Positions 1 to 8,784 of a DNA stretch of 36,622 nt are shown here, one piece after another; the first letter of the stretch is position 1; each line of letters begins with the position of its first letter. The translations under genes and the position numbers were made by a program. The notes below the pieces were generated by a model. It had not been told where the DNA came from. It searched no databases and worked only from the letters and a program-made list of their open reading frames with translations. This DNA is from Mageeibacillus sp. UBA6976 (GTDB taxonomy: Bacteria > Bacillota > Clostridia > Saccharofermentanales > Saccharofermentanaceae): NCBI GenBank assembly GCA_002450155.1, contig DJYO01000016.1, positions 230 through 36,851 on the forward strand, in the 5' to 3' direction.

Positions 1-180
1 TACTTCTTAATAAAACTCAATTCTCTAGAATTGAAAAAGGTCCGTTATTACTTCAAGTTCTTGCATTCTATTCAATTTTCAAGTTCCGCGCCTCATGACT
101 TTGCATGTCTGCTCCGTCAAAGTGCTTGATAATTGTAATTCGGTGTGGCATTTCTGTCAAGGACTTTTTTTGTGAAATAC
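1..180. other. AT-rich non-coding stretch
   Basis: No convincing gene is seen here. It is AT-rich and holds one inverted repeat with 7-bp arms (TCAATTC, 17-23, and GAATTGA, 28-34). The text around 60-100 resembles AT-rich sequence often seen beside rRNA operons in Clostridia, but that is only an impression and no rRNA is visible. Confidence 0.3.
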
Positions 181-219
181 AAAAAAATTTCTCTTTAATT
201 ATAATTAATGTTCCATAAC

Positions 220-248
220 CTTAATATTCAGCCGTTTATGAGTATAAT
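220..248 (+). promoter_or_regulatory. Promoter of the MFS transporter gene
   Basis: A perfect -10 hexamer TATAAT lies at 243-248, 30 bases before the start codon. The matching -35 (about 220-225) is poor. A purine-rich GGGGG ribosome binding site follows just before the ATG at 279. Confidence 0.5.
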
Positions 249-278
249 GAATCTACCTTATGTATCAGGGGGCTAACG

Positions 279-1622
279 ATGAAACTTAATTACAAAAATA
301 CGATGCTGGCAGGTCTTGCCTTTATGTCCATAATCGCCTTCTGGCAGCTATATGACAATGTCATCCCCCTCCTGCTCACCAATACATTCAAGCTGAATGA
401 GACTTTATCCGGCGTGATAATGGCGGCTGATAATATCCTGGCTTTATTTCTGCTCCCTCTTTTCGGCATGATATCAGACAGGACTAAGACCCCTATGGGG
501 AGAAGGATGCCATACATAGTGTTCGGAACCATAGCTGCTGCCCTTCTGCTGGTCCTGATACCCGTGATAGACAACGGCACAGCTGCCGGCAAGTCAGGTT
601 TTCTCTATGGGCTTGCGCCCTTTGTTATCGTGCTGGGTCTTATACTGATCACCATGTCTGTCTACAGATCCCCTGCCGTTGCATTGATGCCGGACATCAC
701 CCCTAAACCTCTGAGATCAAGAGGCAACGCCATAATCAACCTGATGGGAGCCTTGGGCGGGATAGTATATCTCGCATTTGCTGCAGTGATGTTTCCAAAA
801 TCCAAAACTGAAGGCCTGGAGCACGTAGACTATTCCGCCCTGTTTATCTTTATGTCCGTCTTTATGGTGGTCCTTATCCTCATAACGGCTCTTACCGTAA
901 ACGAGAATAAGCTAGCCGAAGAGAATGCCAAAATTGAGGCGCAGCACCCGGAATGGGACCTTACCGAGGAGAATACCAAAACCGGCAAAGCCAAACTCCC
1001 GCTCAATGTATTAGTATCATTTGTCTTCCTGCTCATATCAATTGCACTCTGGTATATGGGCTACAACGCCGTAACCACCTGGTTTACCACATACATCAAG
1101 AACATAATGGGCGAAGATATCGGCGGTGCTTCGCTCTGCTTTCTTATTGCAAATGCAGGTGCCATAATCTCCTACATTCCCTTAGGCCATCTGGCGGCGA
1201 AGATAGGAAGAAAGAGATCCATATACTTCGGCACACTCCTTCTTACCTTTTCCTTTGGACTGTGCTTCATCCTTACTACTACCTCAAGATCCATCAATGT
1301 GTTTATGTACATTGTCTTCGCCTTAGTTGGCATCGCCTGGGCAGCCATAAGTGTCAACTCCCTGCCTATGGCGGTCGAGATGTGCAAGGGTACAGACTCC
1401 GGTACATACACAGGCCTCTACTACACCGCATCCATGGCAGGACAGGTGATCACTCCGATCTTTGCAGGCTTCCTCATGAGGAATGTCAGCTACAAGATCC
1501 TCTTTGTGTATGCGGTCTTTTTCTCCTTCCTGAGCTTTATCACCATGCTCTTTGTAAAACACGGTGACGTAAAGGCTGAAACCCCTAAAGGACTTGAGGC
1601 ATTCGAGGATCTGGACGGATAA
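279..1622 (+). CDS. MFS transporter, probable sugar importer
   Basis: Integral membrane carrier of the major facilitator superfamily, 447 residues with about 12 hydrophobic segments, which is the normal family size. The loop after the second segment reads SDRTKTPMGRRMPYI, the cytoplasmic D-R-x-x-x-x-G-R-R signature. It resembles the SLC45/sucrose-type and GPH-like branches that import disaccharides or glycosides by cation symport. The substrate is not determinable: no glycoside hydrolase or regulator sits beside it. The start is supported by a GGGGG ribosome binding site. A charged central loop (residues about 210-240) separates the two six-helix halves. It appears monocistronic, with the serine tRNA following. 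Confidence 0.85.
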   Translation: MKLNYKNTMLAGLAFMSIIAFWQLYDNVIPLLLTNTFKLNETLSGVIMAADNILALFLLPLFGMISDRTKTPMGRRMPYIVFGTIAAALLLVLIPVIDNGTAAGKSGFLYGLAPFVIVLGLILITMSVYRSPAVALMPDITPKPLRSRGNAIINLMGALGGIVYLAFAAVMFPKSKTEGLEHVDYSALFIFMSVFMVVLILITALTVNENKLAEENAKIEAQHPEWDLTEENTKTGKAKLPLNVLVSFVFLLISIALWYMGYNAVTTWFTTYIKNIMGEDIGGASLCFLIANAGAIISYIPLGHLAAKIGRKRSIYFGTLLLTFSFGLCFILTTTSRSINVFMYIVFALVGIAWAAISVNSLPMAVEMCKGTDSGTYTGLYYTASMAGQVITPIFAGFLMRNVSYKILFVYAVFFSFLSFITMLFVKHGDVKAETPKGLEAFEDLDG

Positions 1623-1685
1623 CAATCTTTAATTTGATGTGGAATTCCAAATAACATTATGGTAATATTTGTAGGCACGGCTCAC

Positions 1686-1776
1686 GGAGATGTACCCAAG
1701 AGGCTGAAGGGGAGGCTTTGCTAAAGCTTTAGGCGGGGCAACTCGCGCGGAGGTTCGAATCCTCTCATCTCCGCCA
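1686..1776 (+). tRNA. tRNA-Ser (anticodon GCU)
   Basis: Class II tRNA. The acceptor stem GGAGATG (1686-1692) pairs with CATCTCC (1766-1772), followed by discriminator G and an encoded CCA (1774-1776). The anticodon loop TTGCTAA (1718-1724) carries GCT at 1720-1722 on a 5-bp stem. A long variable arm lies at about 1730-1748, and the T arm (1749-1765) has loop TTCGAAT. It reads AGC and AGU codons. It sits at the border of the accessory block, and tRNA-Ser genes are common island insertion sites, but I found no second copy of its 3' end. Confidence 0.97.
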
Positions 1777-1778
1777 AA

Positions 1779-1806
1779 CCCTCGGATCTGATTCCGGGGG
1801 TTTTTT
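1779..1806 (+). terminator. Intrinsic terminator of tRNA-Ser
   Basis: The 7-bp stem CCCTCGG (1779-1785) / CCGGGGG (1794-1800), with one G-U pair, is followed by six T at 1801-1806. Confidence 0.9.
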
Positions 1807-1960
1807 AATGCCTGTTTACGCGCCCTGCGAAAACCTTATCCTTAACAGCCCCGGCCACCTTAACGTCAGCCGGCAGCCAGTTTATGGTATCCAGTTCATC
1901 CCTGCCGAGCCACCTTGCAGCCTCGTGCTCTAAAAGTCTAGGTTCCGAAAAAGCCAAAAG
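1805..1960 (-). pseudogene. 3' stub of a NUDIX (MutT-like) hydrolase gene
   Basis: The minus strand holds an open frame ending at a TAA (1805-1807) with no start codon. It encodes about 50 residues containing LLEHEAARWLGRDELD and then NWLPAD. This is the typical C-terminus of small NUDIX pyrophosphohydrolases of the 8-oxo-dGTP/dCTP type, in which the E-H-E-A-A-R-W-L block follows the catalytic Nudix box. The Nudix box and everything upstream are absent. The frame runs straight into the terminator of the helicase gene, so an insertion or deletion removed the 5' part. It is non-functional, and it marks one edge of the accessory block. Confidence 0.75.
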
Positions 1961-2001
1961 AAAAAAGGCAGAGGTACCCTTAAGCGGGCGCCTTTGCCTT
2001 T
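1956..2001 (-). terminator. Intrinsic terminator of the nuclease-helicase gene
   Basis: On the minus strand an 11-bp stem (plus-strand arms 1964-1974 and 1991-2001, one G-U pair) is followed by a T-rich run (plus-strand A run about 1956-1966). It lies 30 bases after the helicase stop codon. Confidence 0.8.
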
Positions 2002-2030
2002 AGCGGTATTATACTACATATCCGGATTAT

Positions 2031-5000
2031 TTAATCATCCGTTTTGGGAACATATCCCTTCTGGTAAACATGGAGCTTTACGGTCTTATCAGCGCCATCT
2101 TCTTCGTAGGAATAATCAAAGACCTGATCCCTTCTGATATACATTCCGTAATCATCAGGCTCATCGTCCCTCGTAAGATAAGGCTTAAGTCCGCACATGA
2201 ACTCGACGCCTTTTACCACCTTCTCGTCGCCTCCTTCGTAGCATTCCTGATAACGTCTGGCCATGAGATCCGAAAGTATTATTATGCACTTCTTCTTGGC
2301 TCTCGAGATGACCACGTTGAGCCTGTTGCTGTTATAGACGAAGTCCTTGATGAACATCAGGTTGTTAAGGTTCTTCTCACCATAGCAGGAGATGATGACA
2401 TCTCTTTCCTGACCCTGGAACTTATCGACCGTCGAACACTTGATGTATTCACTGATGGTGCCCGTATCCTTGCCGCCTATGCCGAGCCTTACCTTCTCGT
2501 CATCAGGAAGACGGAAGTACTTATCAGCTATCGTGTCCGTTATCTCTTCGTTTAAGAGATTATACGGAGTGATTATGCCGAGCATCCCCGCAGCATCTGC
2601 GTTAGTAAATCCGCCCTCATCTTCCTCATCGCCTTCAGCGACTCTGTCCGTGCCCCAGAGCCCTGCAAAATCAACACTGCCTGTATCAGTCCTTATAGCC
2701 TTCTGCATGAGAATAGCGAGCTCTGCTACCAAAGATCTTTCCGCCTGCTTAAGATCGTATATGGCATCTTCTCCGCCTTCCATGTAGCAGACGGTGAACT
2801 GATAATCAGGATCTGCGATAAAGCCTGTAAGATCATCAGATACATAATCAGGATCGAGCCTTAAAGCGCCAAGTCTCTTATCAGGAACAGTCTCATATGA
2901 ACTGCCGTAGAGCTTGTCTGCCAGATACCTTGTAAGGACCTCGTTCATCCTCCTGCACTGATTGAGCTGCGTAACGGGGCCATGCTCCATAGAAGAGAAC
3001 TTCCGGTAGAACCAGCTGAATACCGAACCATAGATATCATCCCTGCCGTCAGGGATCTCGTACTTGCCCATGATGATGGAACCCAGCTGATCGTCATCTC
3101 CCACGATCAGGAGCTTGCCGTCTTCTTTGATCCTCGATAACGCGATAAGCGAATCGCAGAGCCTTACCTGCGTTGCCTCATCAATAACGACAAGATCAAA
3201 GGCAAGATTCTTGCACTCGGGCTCGTCCGCGCCATCAGGGATCCTGTTGCAGAGATTGTTGATCTGCCAGACAGTCGAACCGATCACGACCGGTGAGGGC
3301 AATGTGTTTATGGTATCAACGAGTTCTTCGCGCTCGTCCTTTTTACGCGGTTCATTAAGCATGACAGTCACATAGGAGACATGCTCATTTCTCGGATCAC
3401 TTATCTGGCTGTCCAACTGCCCCTTCATGTTTTCTATGGCAGCCCAAGAGTTTGATGTCAGAAGGATCCGAAGAGGCCTTGAACTGTTCTGCGCGATGAA
3501 CTTCAGTAGCGCCCTTGCGATAAAGAATGTCTTGCCTGTTCCGGGCGGCCCTATTACAGCCGATACCTCACGTTCATTAAGCATGTTAAATGCATCCTGC
3601 TTATTCTTATCCTTCTCTTCGTCTTCTCTGAAGAAAGGCGTTTCGATATAGCCTTCAGGAAGCGGCGCATCAGTATCAGCCCCGAGAAGATCCCAGGCTC
3701 TTTGTCTTCTTCCCTCATCGCCTTCCAGGTGATAAAGGAACTCTACAAGGCTTTTTGAAGTCACATCACAATAACTGTCGAAAACAATGCCTCCGGCTTC
3801 TTTCTTCCAGTCGATACTCGATACGGTCACATACTCGGTCCTTATGCGTTCGCCGTCTCTGTTGATCTTCTCTATCCATGTGAACTTGCCCTTGATATTA
3901 AATATCCTGGCGTGTCTATCAGCGTCGTCGAGGCCGCCGTTCCACATCGGGACGACGTCAAAATCCTTCCTGTTTACGATGACGGGATTCTTATAGAGCT
4001 TGTGTCTGTTGTGGAGCACCTTGAACACATAGACAGATTCGTCATTCTTAACATCTTTCGCCGTCCTTCTATGCTTAAGACCGCCTTTGGTCTTGTCCTC
4101 TGTCTCAGGAACGGCCCGCGCCAGGATATACTTCTTCCTGCTGCCCTCAGGCTTCCTGATACTCATCGTGCGGCCTTTGATATTAATGTTGCCGCCTTCC
4201 TTAGGTATCGCACCAACATATTCGAGTTCGAAGAATTGCTTTCTCGATATGCCTTCCCTCATACCCCTAAGCCTCGGTGCGCGGATCTGCCTCTTGGCGA
4301 TGTACTCCTCGTAATCCACCATGTAGTTTATGCGGTCTATGTCACCGGATTCGAAGATCTGATCTTCCGGAGGCAGTATCAGGTGCTTCCTGTTATCAAG
4401 CACATAGTTTTTTATATATTCATCGCTATCATTATAAGTGTAAGGCGCCTTATTAGTCAGTTCAGCTCTCTTGTCGCTTCTGATCTTATCTATCACCTTC
4501 TGCTCAGTCCTGAGCTTGCCCGTAAGAGCCTTGCCCAGCGCAGTCTTCATCGCCTCACGGTCTCCTTTAAGGATGTACATCTCATAGAGGAAAGTGTTCT
4601 TCACATTGCCGTTAAACCTGTTAAAGATCTCAGGCGACTTAAAGCTCACCGTGAGATCAAAACAACGTGCTATCTCTTCAAGATCAGTGGACAGATACGA
4701 AGGGAAATAATAAAGCGTATCCGCGATCTCCGTCACCGTCAGCAAGGATCTTGTGATATTACCACCAAGCTCGCCGACATTAGGCGCATAACCTAACGTC
4801 TTCTCGCTCCTGAGCCACATGAGTATAACGGTTATGTCTTTCTTAAGCTGATCGCCGGTGTCTTCACGAGATGCATACTCGAAAAGGACCTTCTCTAAGT
4901 TATGTCTCTCTATCCCGTCTTCCACATAACCCTGAAGGGTAAGTCCTTCGTCTGAAACATGCCTTAAGACATCAGCGAGGCGTCTTGCGAACCGTCCGAG

Positions 5001-6251
5001 ATTGTCTGTTATATCTATCAGGTTTTCTTCGCCGGGCTGCTTCTCTATCACGTCAGCGATATATAGATCTATATCTATATCAGCGTCCCCTTCTTTTATC
5101 CCCAGCGCTAAGACAGGGACCGAATTGGAATACTGTTCGTACTGGGCGCTCATGTAGATCTGTACGTCTTCAGTTTCTGTAACGGGCAGGTCCGGATGGA
5201 TGACCCTGTCCTTCATGGCATATCCTGTAAGGTCTAAATTGGAAGAAGAACGGAGCTTGATGAAGTTCTCCATGTGGTCAGGGTTATAGCACAGCTTCTG
5301 GAAGAAAGTGCACATCTTAAGCCTGGGCTTATCTTCACCCTCCCCGGCATCATCAGAAACATATTCCCTGATGCCCTCAGCTGTCGCAAGATCAGCGTTC
5401 TTTGCCAGGAACATGACATCTCTCTCGTTCATGCCGGGCGTTAAGATAAGATCCATCTTGTTCTTCTTAACGTTGGCGATACATTCATCTATGTGGATAC
5501 ATCCTTCGCACCTTTGAGGATTCATGTATCTGACGTCATCCGGAAGCGCGCTGTCAGCGTCATCCGGATCGTCCTTCTTCATGCTGAAGTTATCCTTAAG
5601 GAAATTATGTATTGGTTCTCTCTTAAACGCATCAGGCCTTGATACATCTCTTGTCCAGATATAACCTGAATCATCTATCCTGTATCTTCCAGGAAGATCC
5701 TTGTCATCAAGATATGACTCAAGGAATTCATAGTAGATCTCAACCTGTATCTTGTGGTAGAGCTTGACCGTAAGGGCCGCCTTGATATCGCAGATGCTTA
5801 TGACGCACGTACCGTCCCCATCTTTCCAAAGATAGATAAGATCGGCATCACCGGGCTTTAAGCTGTTCCCCAGATCAGCCATCAAAGATCCGAGGAATCT
5901 GTCTTTATCTGAAATAAAACCGTTGCCGGGCTCAAGCCTTACCTGCTTAAGATAAAGGACAGACATATCAGGATCCTTGATAAAGGAAGATATCTTATCC
6001 AGGATAAAGCAAGGACCCTTCTTAGTACCGTCCCCGATCGTCAGGCGTTCTCCTGATCCTTCCGCAAAAGAATACTCCCCTGCCTCTATCCTCTTATAAA
6101 CCCGTTCCTCCCACGAATTGCCGGTATCAAATGCAACCTGTGTCCCCTTTAAGACAGTATCAGTGAAGCGTTTATCTCCGGTGCTTTCTTCATACTTCAA
6201 ACACTTCTTCTCAAATGAGAACGAGAACTCAGAAACCTTCATCTCAGCCAC
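2031..6251 (-). CDS. Cas4/RecB-like nuclease fused to Dna2/Upf1-type SF1B helicase
   Basis: Large cytoplasmic DNA-processing enzyme of 1,406 residues. The N-terminal third looks like a PD-(D/E)XK nuclease of the RecB/Cas4/TM0106 type: DADLIYLW near residue 137, the CDIKAAL D-x-K motif near 155, then QVEIYY near 170. A cysteine cluster follows, C-x2-C-x5-C near 250 plus more Cys near 315-325, which could hold an Fe-S cluster as in Cas4 and AddB. The C-terminal half is an SF1B helicase: Walker A GPPGTGKT near 900, Walker B VVIDEATQ near 1020, GDDDQLGS near 1050, VDKFQGQERDVI near 1275 and NVVISRAKKK near 1315. The fold calls follow from motifs. The start is the GTG eight bases after GGAGG; an ATG at 6242 is the alternative. 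It is divergent from a UvrD-like helicase. A role in defence or repair is inference. Confidence 0.85.
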   Translation of the reverse strand: MAEMKVSEFSFSFEKKCLKYEESTGDKRFTDTVLKGTQVAFDTGNSWEERVYKRIEAGEYSFAEGSGERLTIGDGTKKGPCFILDKISSFIKDPDMSVLYLKQVRLEPGNGFISDKDRFLGSLMADLGNSLKPGDADLIYLWKDGDGTCVISICDIKAALTVKLYHKIQVEIYYEFLESYLDDKDLPGRYRIDDSGYIWTRDVSRPDAFKREPIHNFLKDNFSMKKDDPDDADSALPDDVRYMNPQRCEGCIHIDECIANVKKNKMDLILTPGMNERDVMFLAKNADLATAEGIREYVSDDAGEGEDKPRLKMCTFFQKLCYNPDHMENFIKLRSSSNLDLTGYAMKDRVIHPDLPVTETEDVQIYMSAQYEQYSNSVPVLALGIKEGDADIDIDLYIADVIEKQPGEENLIDITDNLGRFARRLADVLRHVSDEGLTLQGYVEDGIERHNLEKVLFEYASREDTGDQLKKDITVILMWLRSEKTLGYAPNVGELGGNITRSLLTVTEIADTLYYFPSYLSTDLEEIARCFDLTVSFKSPEIFNRFNGNVKNTFLYEMYILKGDREAMKTALGKALTGKLRTEQKVIDKIRSDKRAELTNKAPYTYNDSDEYIKNYVLDNRKHLILPPEDQIFESGDIDRINYMVDYEEYIAKRQIRAPRLRGMREGISRKQFFELEYVGAIPKEGGNINIKGRTMSIRKPEGSRKKYILARAVPETEDKTKGGLKHRRTAKDVKNDESVYVFKVLHNRHKLYKNPVIVNRKDFDVVPMWNGGLDDADRHARIFNIKGKFTWIEKINRDGERIRTEYVTVSSIDWKKEAGGIVFDSYCDVTSKSLVEFLYHLEGDEGRRQRAWDLLGADTDAPLPEGYIETPFFREDEEKDKNKQDAFNMLNEREVSAVIGPPGTGKTFFIARALLKFIAQNSSRPLRILLTSNSWAAIENMKGQLDSQISDPRNEHVSYVTVMLNEPRKKDEREELVDTINTLPSPVVIGSTVWQINNLCNRIPDGADEPECKNLAFDLVVIDEATQVRLCDSLIALSRIKEDGKLLIVGDDDQLGSIIMGKYEIPDGRDDIYGSVFSWFYRKFSSMEHGPVTQLNQCRRMNEVLTRYLADKLYGSSYETVPDKRLGALRLDPDYVSDDLTGFIADPDYQFTVCYMEGGEDAIYDLKQAERSLVAELAILMQKAIRTDTGSVDFAGLWGTDRVAEGDEEDEGGFTNADAAGMLGIITPYNLLNEEITDTIADKYFRLPDDEKVRLGIGGKDTGTISEYIKCSTVDKFQGQERDVIISCYGEKNLNNLMFIKDFVYNSNRLNVVISRAKKKCIIILSDLMARRYQECYEGGDEKVVKGVEFMCGLKPYLTRDDEPDDYGMYIRRDQVFDYSYEEDGADKTVKLHVYQKGYVPKTDD

Positions 6252-6268
6252 GGCATACACCTCCGCTA

Positions 6269-6297
6269 TCAGTTAACTTTTACATTTATATTATAAT
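6269..6297 (+). promoter_or_regulatory. Promoter region between the divergent helicase genes
   Basis: TATAAT at 6292-6297 points toward the UvrD-like gene, with no good -35 hexamer. The intergenic space is under 100 bases, so the leftward promoter of the nuclease-helicase must overlap this AT-rich segment. The two genes are therefore likely to be co-regulated. Confidence 0.5.
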
Positions 6298-6341
6298 GGA
6301 AATTGCGAAAAGTTTACGCAGAAAACAGGAGGCCGCTCTCA

Positions 6342-8675
6342 ATGGATAAAGAAATAAGAAAAGCGTTAGACGATCCGGAAACAAAGCTTATAAACATCAC
6401 TGCGGGACCCGGCAGCGGAAAATCAAGACTGATCGCAGAAATGGTCGTCCAATATGCCTCATATTATTACGATAAGTATGACAATATCATCTGTCTTACT
6501 TTTACCAATGAGGCATATAGGGAATTGTACCGGAAGATCGTTAAACTGAACGGCAGCAAAAAACGCCTTTCAGGTCTTACCATCACAACATTCCATAAAT
6601 TCGCCGCCAAACTGACGAACAAAGAAAAAGAGTTTAAAGATCTCGAGTGCAATTGCGAAGAGATCAACCTGTTCCAAAGGGCCATGGCATTAAAAAACGG
6701 TGAGGTCTTAACAGTCGATGACATCATCCAAAATGCGATCAATGCCTTGAATGAATATAAGGATAACAAAGAAACCGATAGGATCAACAGGGAACTCCTT
6801 GAGAATATGAAGATCCTGTTCATCGACGAAGCTCAGGATCTCAGATCTGACACAGCAGATCTGATCAGCAAGCTCATAAGTGCACGTGAAGATCTGAAAG
6901 TAATAACGGTATCTGATCCCAATCAGGGGATCTTTGCCTTCGCAGGTTCAAAAGAAGATTACCTCGCCAAGCTCATGAGTGGCGCAAAGGAGTTTTATCT
7001 CCCTTATAACTACAGGAGCACTCAGACTCTGGTCGACTTTACTGAAAACTATGTATTTAACGCTCTGCCCGGATCACCCCGGAAAGAAGATAAGAAGATG
7101 ACGTCAGGGGCTTTATCCGACCCGGATGATTCATCAATAGAATTGATCGATAGCGATACCGGATCTTATCAGTATGCGATGATCGATTCTGTTATCAAGC
7201 TCATAGAAGATCAAAACTATAACCCGAGGCAAAACAGATATGAGATCGGTGTCATCCTGCCCAGGAACGATGATGTTGATCTCGTCTTCAGGATCCTAAA
7301 CGCCGAATATGCAGATGACGATAACGTGATCGTTGAGACAACAGGCAGCCGTCAGACTTTCTCTTTAGACAGGCTGGATGAATTCCACTCTTTGTTTAGA
7401 AACCTTGAAATTGCTTTTGCCCGGACCACTGACCGGGATGGTCAAGGTCATAAATGCCTGTATACCCAACAATTCATACATACTGTATACGAACATGTGC
7501 GTGTAATGGATAAAAATGACTATTATGTGAAACAGTGTACTGAGCAGCTGACTGAGGCGTATAAGAGCAGCCCATACGCTGAACATGCAGTCAATATTCT
7601 TTTGGATTTTATCAGGGATAATCATGGATCAGACATTCATAACAACCGGCTGTTCTGCGACTATCAGTACGAGGCATTTAAGCAGTATGTCTCTTCATTT
7701 ACTTTTGAAGAATTCTATTATAATTACATCAAAAGTCCTGCTGATACTGATCACCCGGCAGTCACGATCGAGGTCACTACCATTCACAAGGCAAAAGGCA
7801 AGGAATACGATCATGTATTCATGGCCTGCTTCAAAAATGAAGAAGAATGGCTGAACCAAAAAGACCCATATGCTCTTCAAAAATGCCGTTATGTTGCGAT
7901 GACAAGAGCCAGAAGCCGCCTGTCCGTCTTTAAGGGCAAGGATGACGACTATTATAGTGATATCAAACCTCTTGATATGACCGGTCATGAGATCAAGGAT
8001 TATTCTTCTATAGGTCCTGAGATAATACTAAGCCCCAAGGACCTTGCTCTTTCATTCATGCAGCCTGTATTTCATTATTCGCAGTTCATTCCGAACGAAA
8101 ACCCTGTCATCGATGGCGTGGAATCACCGATCTTCTTCCCGGATACTGAACACTACCATGTAGGTCAGACTCTCCGCCTGTCAAATGACACCAAAGAAAG
8201 CAGCCTCAGATTGTTGTTCGAGACGGAACAGGGAGAAACAATAGAAAGGCTCGGAAGATTAACCGATAAGAATAATCTTACATCCGGACTGCTGGACATC
8301 TTATGTCAGAGAAATCCTAAGATCAAAGAACTCCTCGACAACAAGAGTTATCATTTTCGCGATAAGGAAATAACCAAGCTCATTAACGACATGATCGACA
8401 TAAAGATCGGAGCCTTTGTGATCATAGACGGCGTAGATGCGCCTTGGAATGGTAACAGTAAGTATTTTGCTCCATTCCTGCAGGCCGGAAGCGCGTATGA
8501 TTATGAAGGAAAACTGACTTGGGCTTTTACAAGTAGTATCTGTGATTGCAGATATATCGACATTCATGACATAAACAAACCTGAAAACCGTACACCAAAA
8601 GAAGATAGTGAAGGACACTACATCATGGTCTACCGCAAGAAGCTCATGATCCCCATCATCACTTTTAAGAAGTAA
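6342..8675 (+). CDS. UvrD/Rep-like SF1A helicase
   Basis: ATP-dependent 3'-5' DNA helicase-type protein of 777 residues. Motifs in order: Walker A GPGSGKS near residue 21; motif Ia LTFTNEAYREL near 50; Walker B LFIDEAQD near 160; motif III DPNQGIFAFAG near 192; motif IV NYRSTQTL; motif V TIHKAKGKEYDHV near 481; motif VI YVAMTRARSRL near 517. The last ~240 residues match no domain I recognise and are not a RecB nuclease, as no D-x-K/Q-x-x-x-Y set is visible. The ATG at 6342 follows AGGAGG by eight bases; an upstream TTG in frame is less likely. It is divergent from the nuclease-helicase, as in several two-component helicase defence loci, but it matches none of them by sequence here. Confidence 0.85.
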   Translation: MDKEIRKALDDPETKLINITAGPGSGKSRLIAEMVVQYASYYYDKYDNIICLTFTNEAYRELYRKIVKLNGSKKRLSGLTITTFHKFAAKLTNKEKEFKDLECNCEEINLFQRAMALKNGEVLTVDDIIQNAINALNEYKDNKETDRINRELLENMKILFIDEAQDLRSDTADLISKLISAREDLKVITVSDPNQGIFAFAGSKEDYLAKLMSGAKEFYLPYNYRSTQTLVDFTENYVFNALPGSPRKEDKKMTSGALSDPDDSSIELIDSDTGSYQYAMIDSVIKLIEDQNYNPRQNRYEIGVILPRNDDVDLVFRILNAEYADDDNVIVETTGSRQTFSLDRLDEFHSLFRNLEIAFARTTDRDGQGHKCLYTQQFIHTVYEHVRVMDKNDYYVKQCTEQLTEAYKSSPYAEHAVNILLDFIRDNHGSDIHNNRLFCDYQYEAFKQYVSSFTFEEFYYNYIKSPADTDHPAVTIEVTTIHKAKGKEYDHVFMACFKNEEEWLNQKDPYALQKCRYVAMTRARSRLSVFKGKDDDYYSDIKPLDMTGHEIKDYSSIGPEIILSPKDLALSFMQPVFHYSQFIPNENPVIDGVESPIFFPDTEHYHVGQTLRLSNDTKESSLRLLFETEQGETIERLGRLTDKNNLTSGLLDILCQRNPKIKELLDNKSYHFRDKEITKLINDMIDIKIGAFVIIDGVDAPWNGNSKYFAPFLQAGSAYDYEGKLTWAFTSSICDCRYIDIHDINKPENRTPKEDSEGHYIMVYRKKLMIPIITFKK

Positions 8676-8706
8676 TCCTGAGCTCAAATAGATAAGTGTT
8701 CAACTT

Positions 8707-8737
8707 ACACGCCGCGTATTTCACGGCGTGTATTTTT
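8707..8737 (+). terminator. Intrinsic terminator after the UvrD-like gene
   Basis: Stem ACACGCCG (8707-8714) / CGGCGTGT (8724-8731), followed by a T run at 8733-8737. It separates the helicase from the clpP operon. Confidence 0.8.
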
Positions 8738-8763
8738 GCAGTGCTATCATTGCGTCATATTCT
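8736..8763 (+). promoter_or_regulatory. Putative promoter of the clpP operon
   Basis: TTGCAG (8736-8741), a 16-base spacer and TATTCT (8758-8763) sit between the terminator and the clpP ribosome binding site. This suggests that the operon has its own start point. Confidence 0.45.
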
Positions 8764-8784
8764 GATCAAAGGAAGGAAAACACC

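Noticed and set aside
953..1567. 204-codon frame inside the MFS transporter gene
   Set aside because: It is an alternative-frame shadow with Arg/His/Cys-rich, non-protein-like composition.
1750..1776. attL/attR pair from the 3' end of tRNA-Ser
   Set aside because: I looked for a second copy of the tRNA 3' sequence through the block and around 15 kb and did not see one. An exact repeat search could still find a short one.
3912..4796. 294-codon open frame on the plus strand
   Set aside because: It lies entirely antisense to the nuclease-helicase gene, has no ribosome binding site, and its translation is not protein-like.
2031..8675. Known two-gene helicase defence systems (for example Gabija)
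   Set aside because: Gabija pairs an OLD-type nuclease/ATPase with a UvrD-like helicase. Here the partner is a PD-(D/E)XK-like/SF1B fusion without TOPRIM motifs, so the name does not fit.
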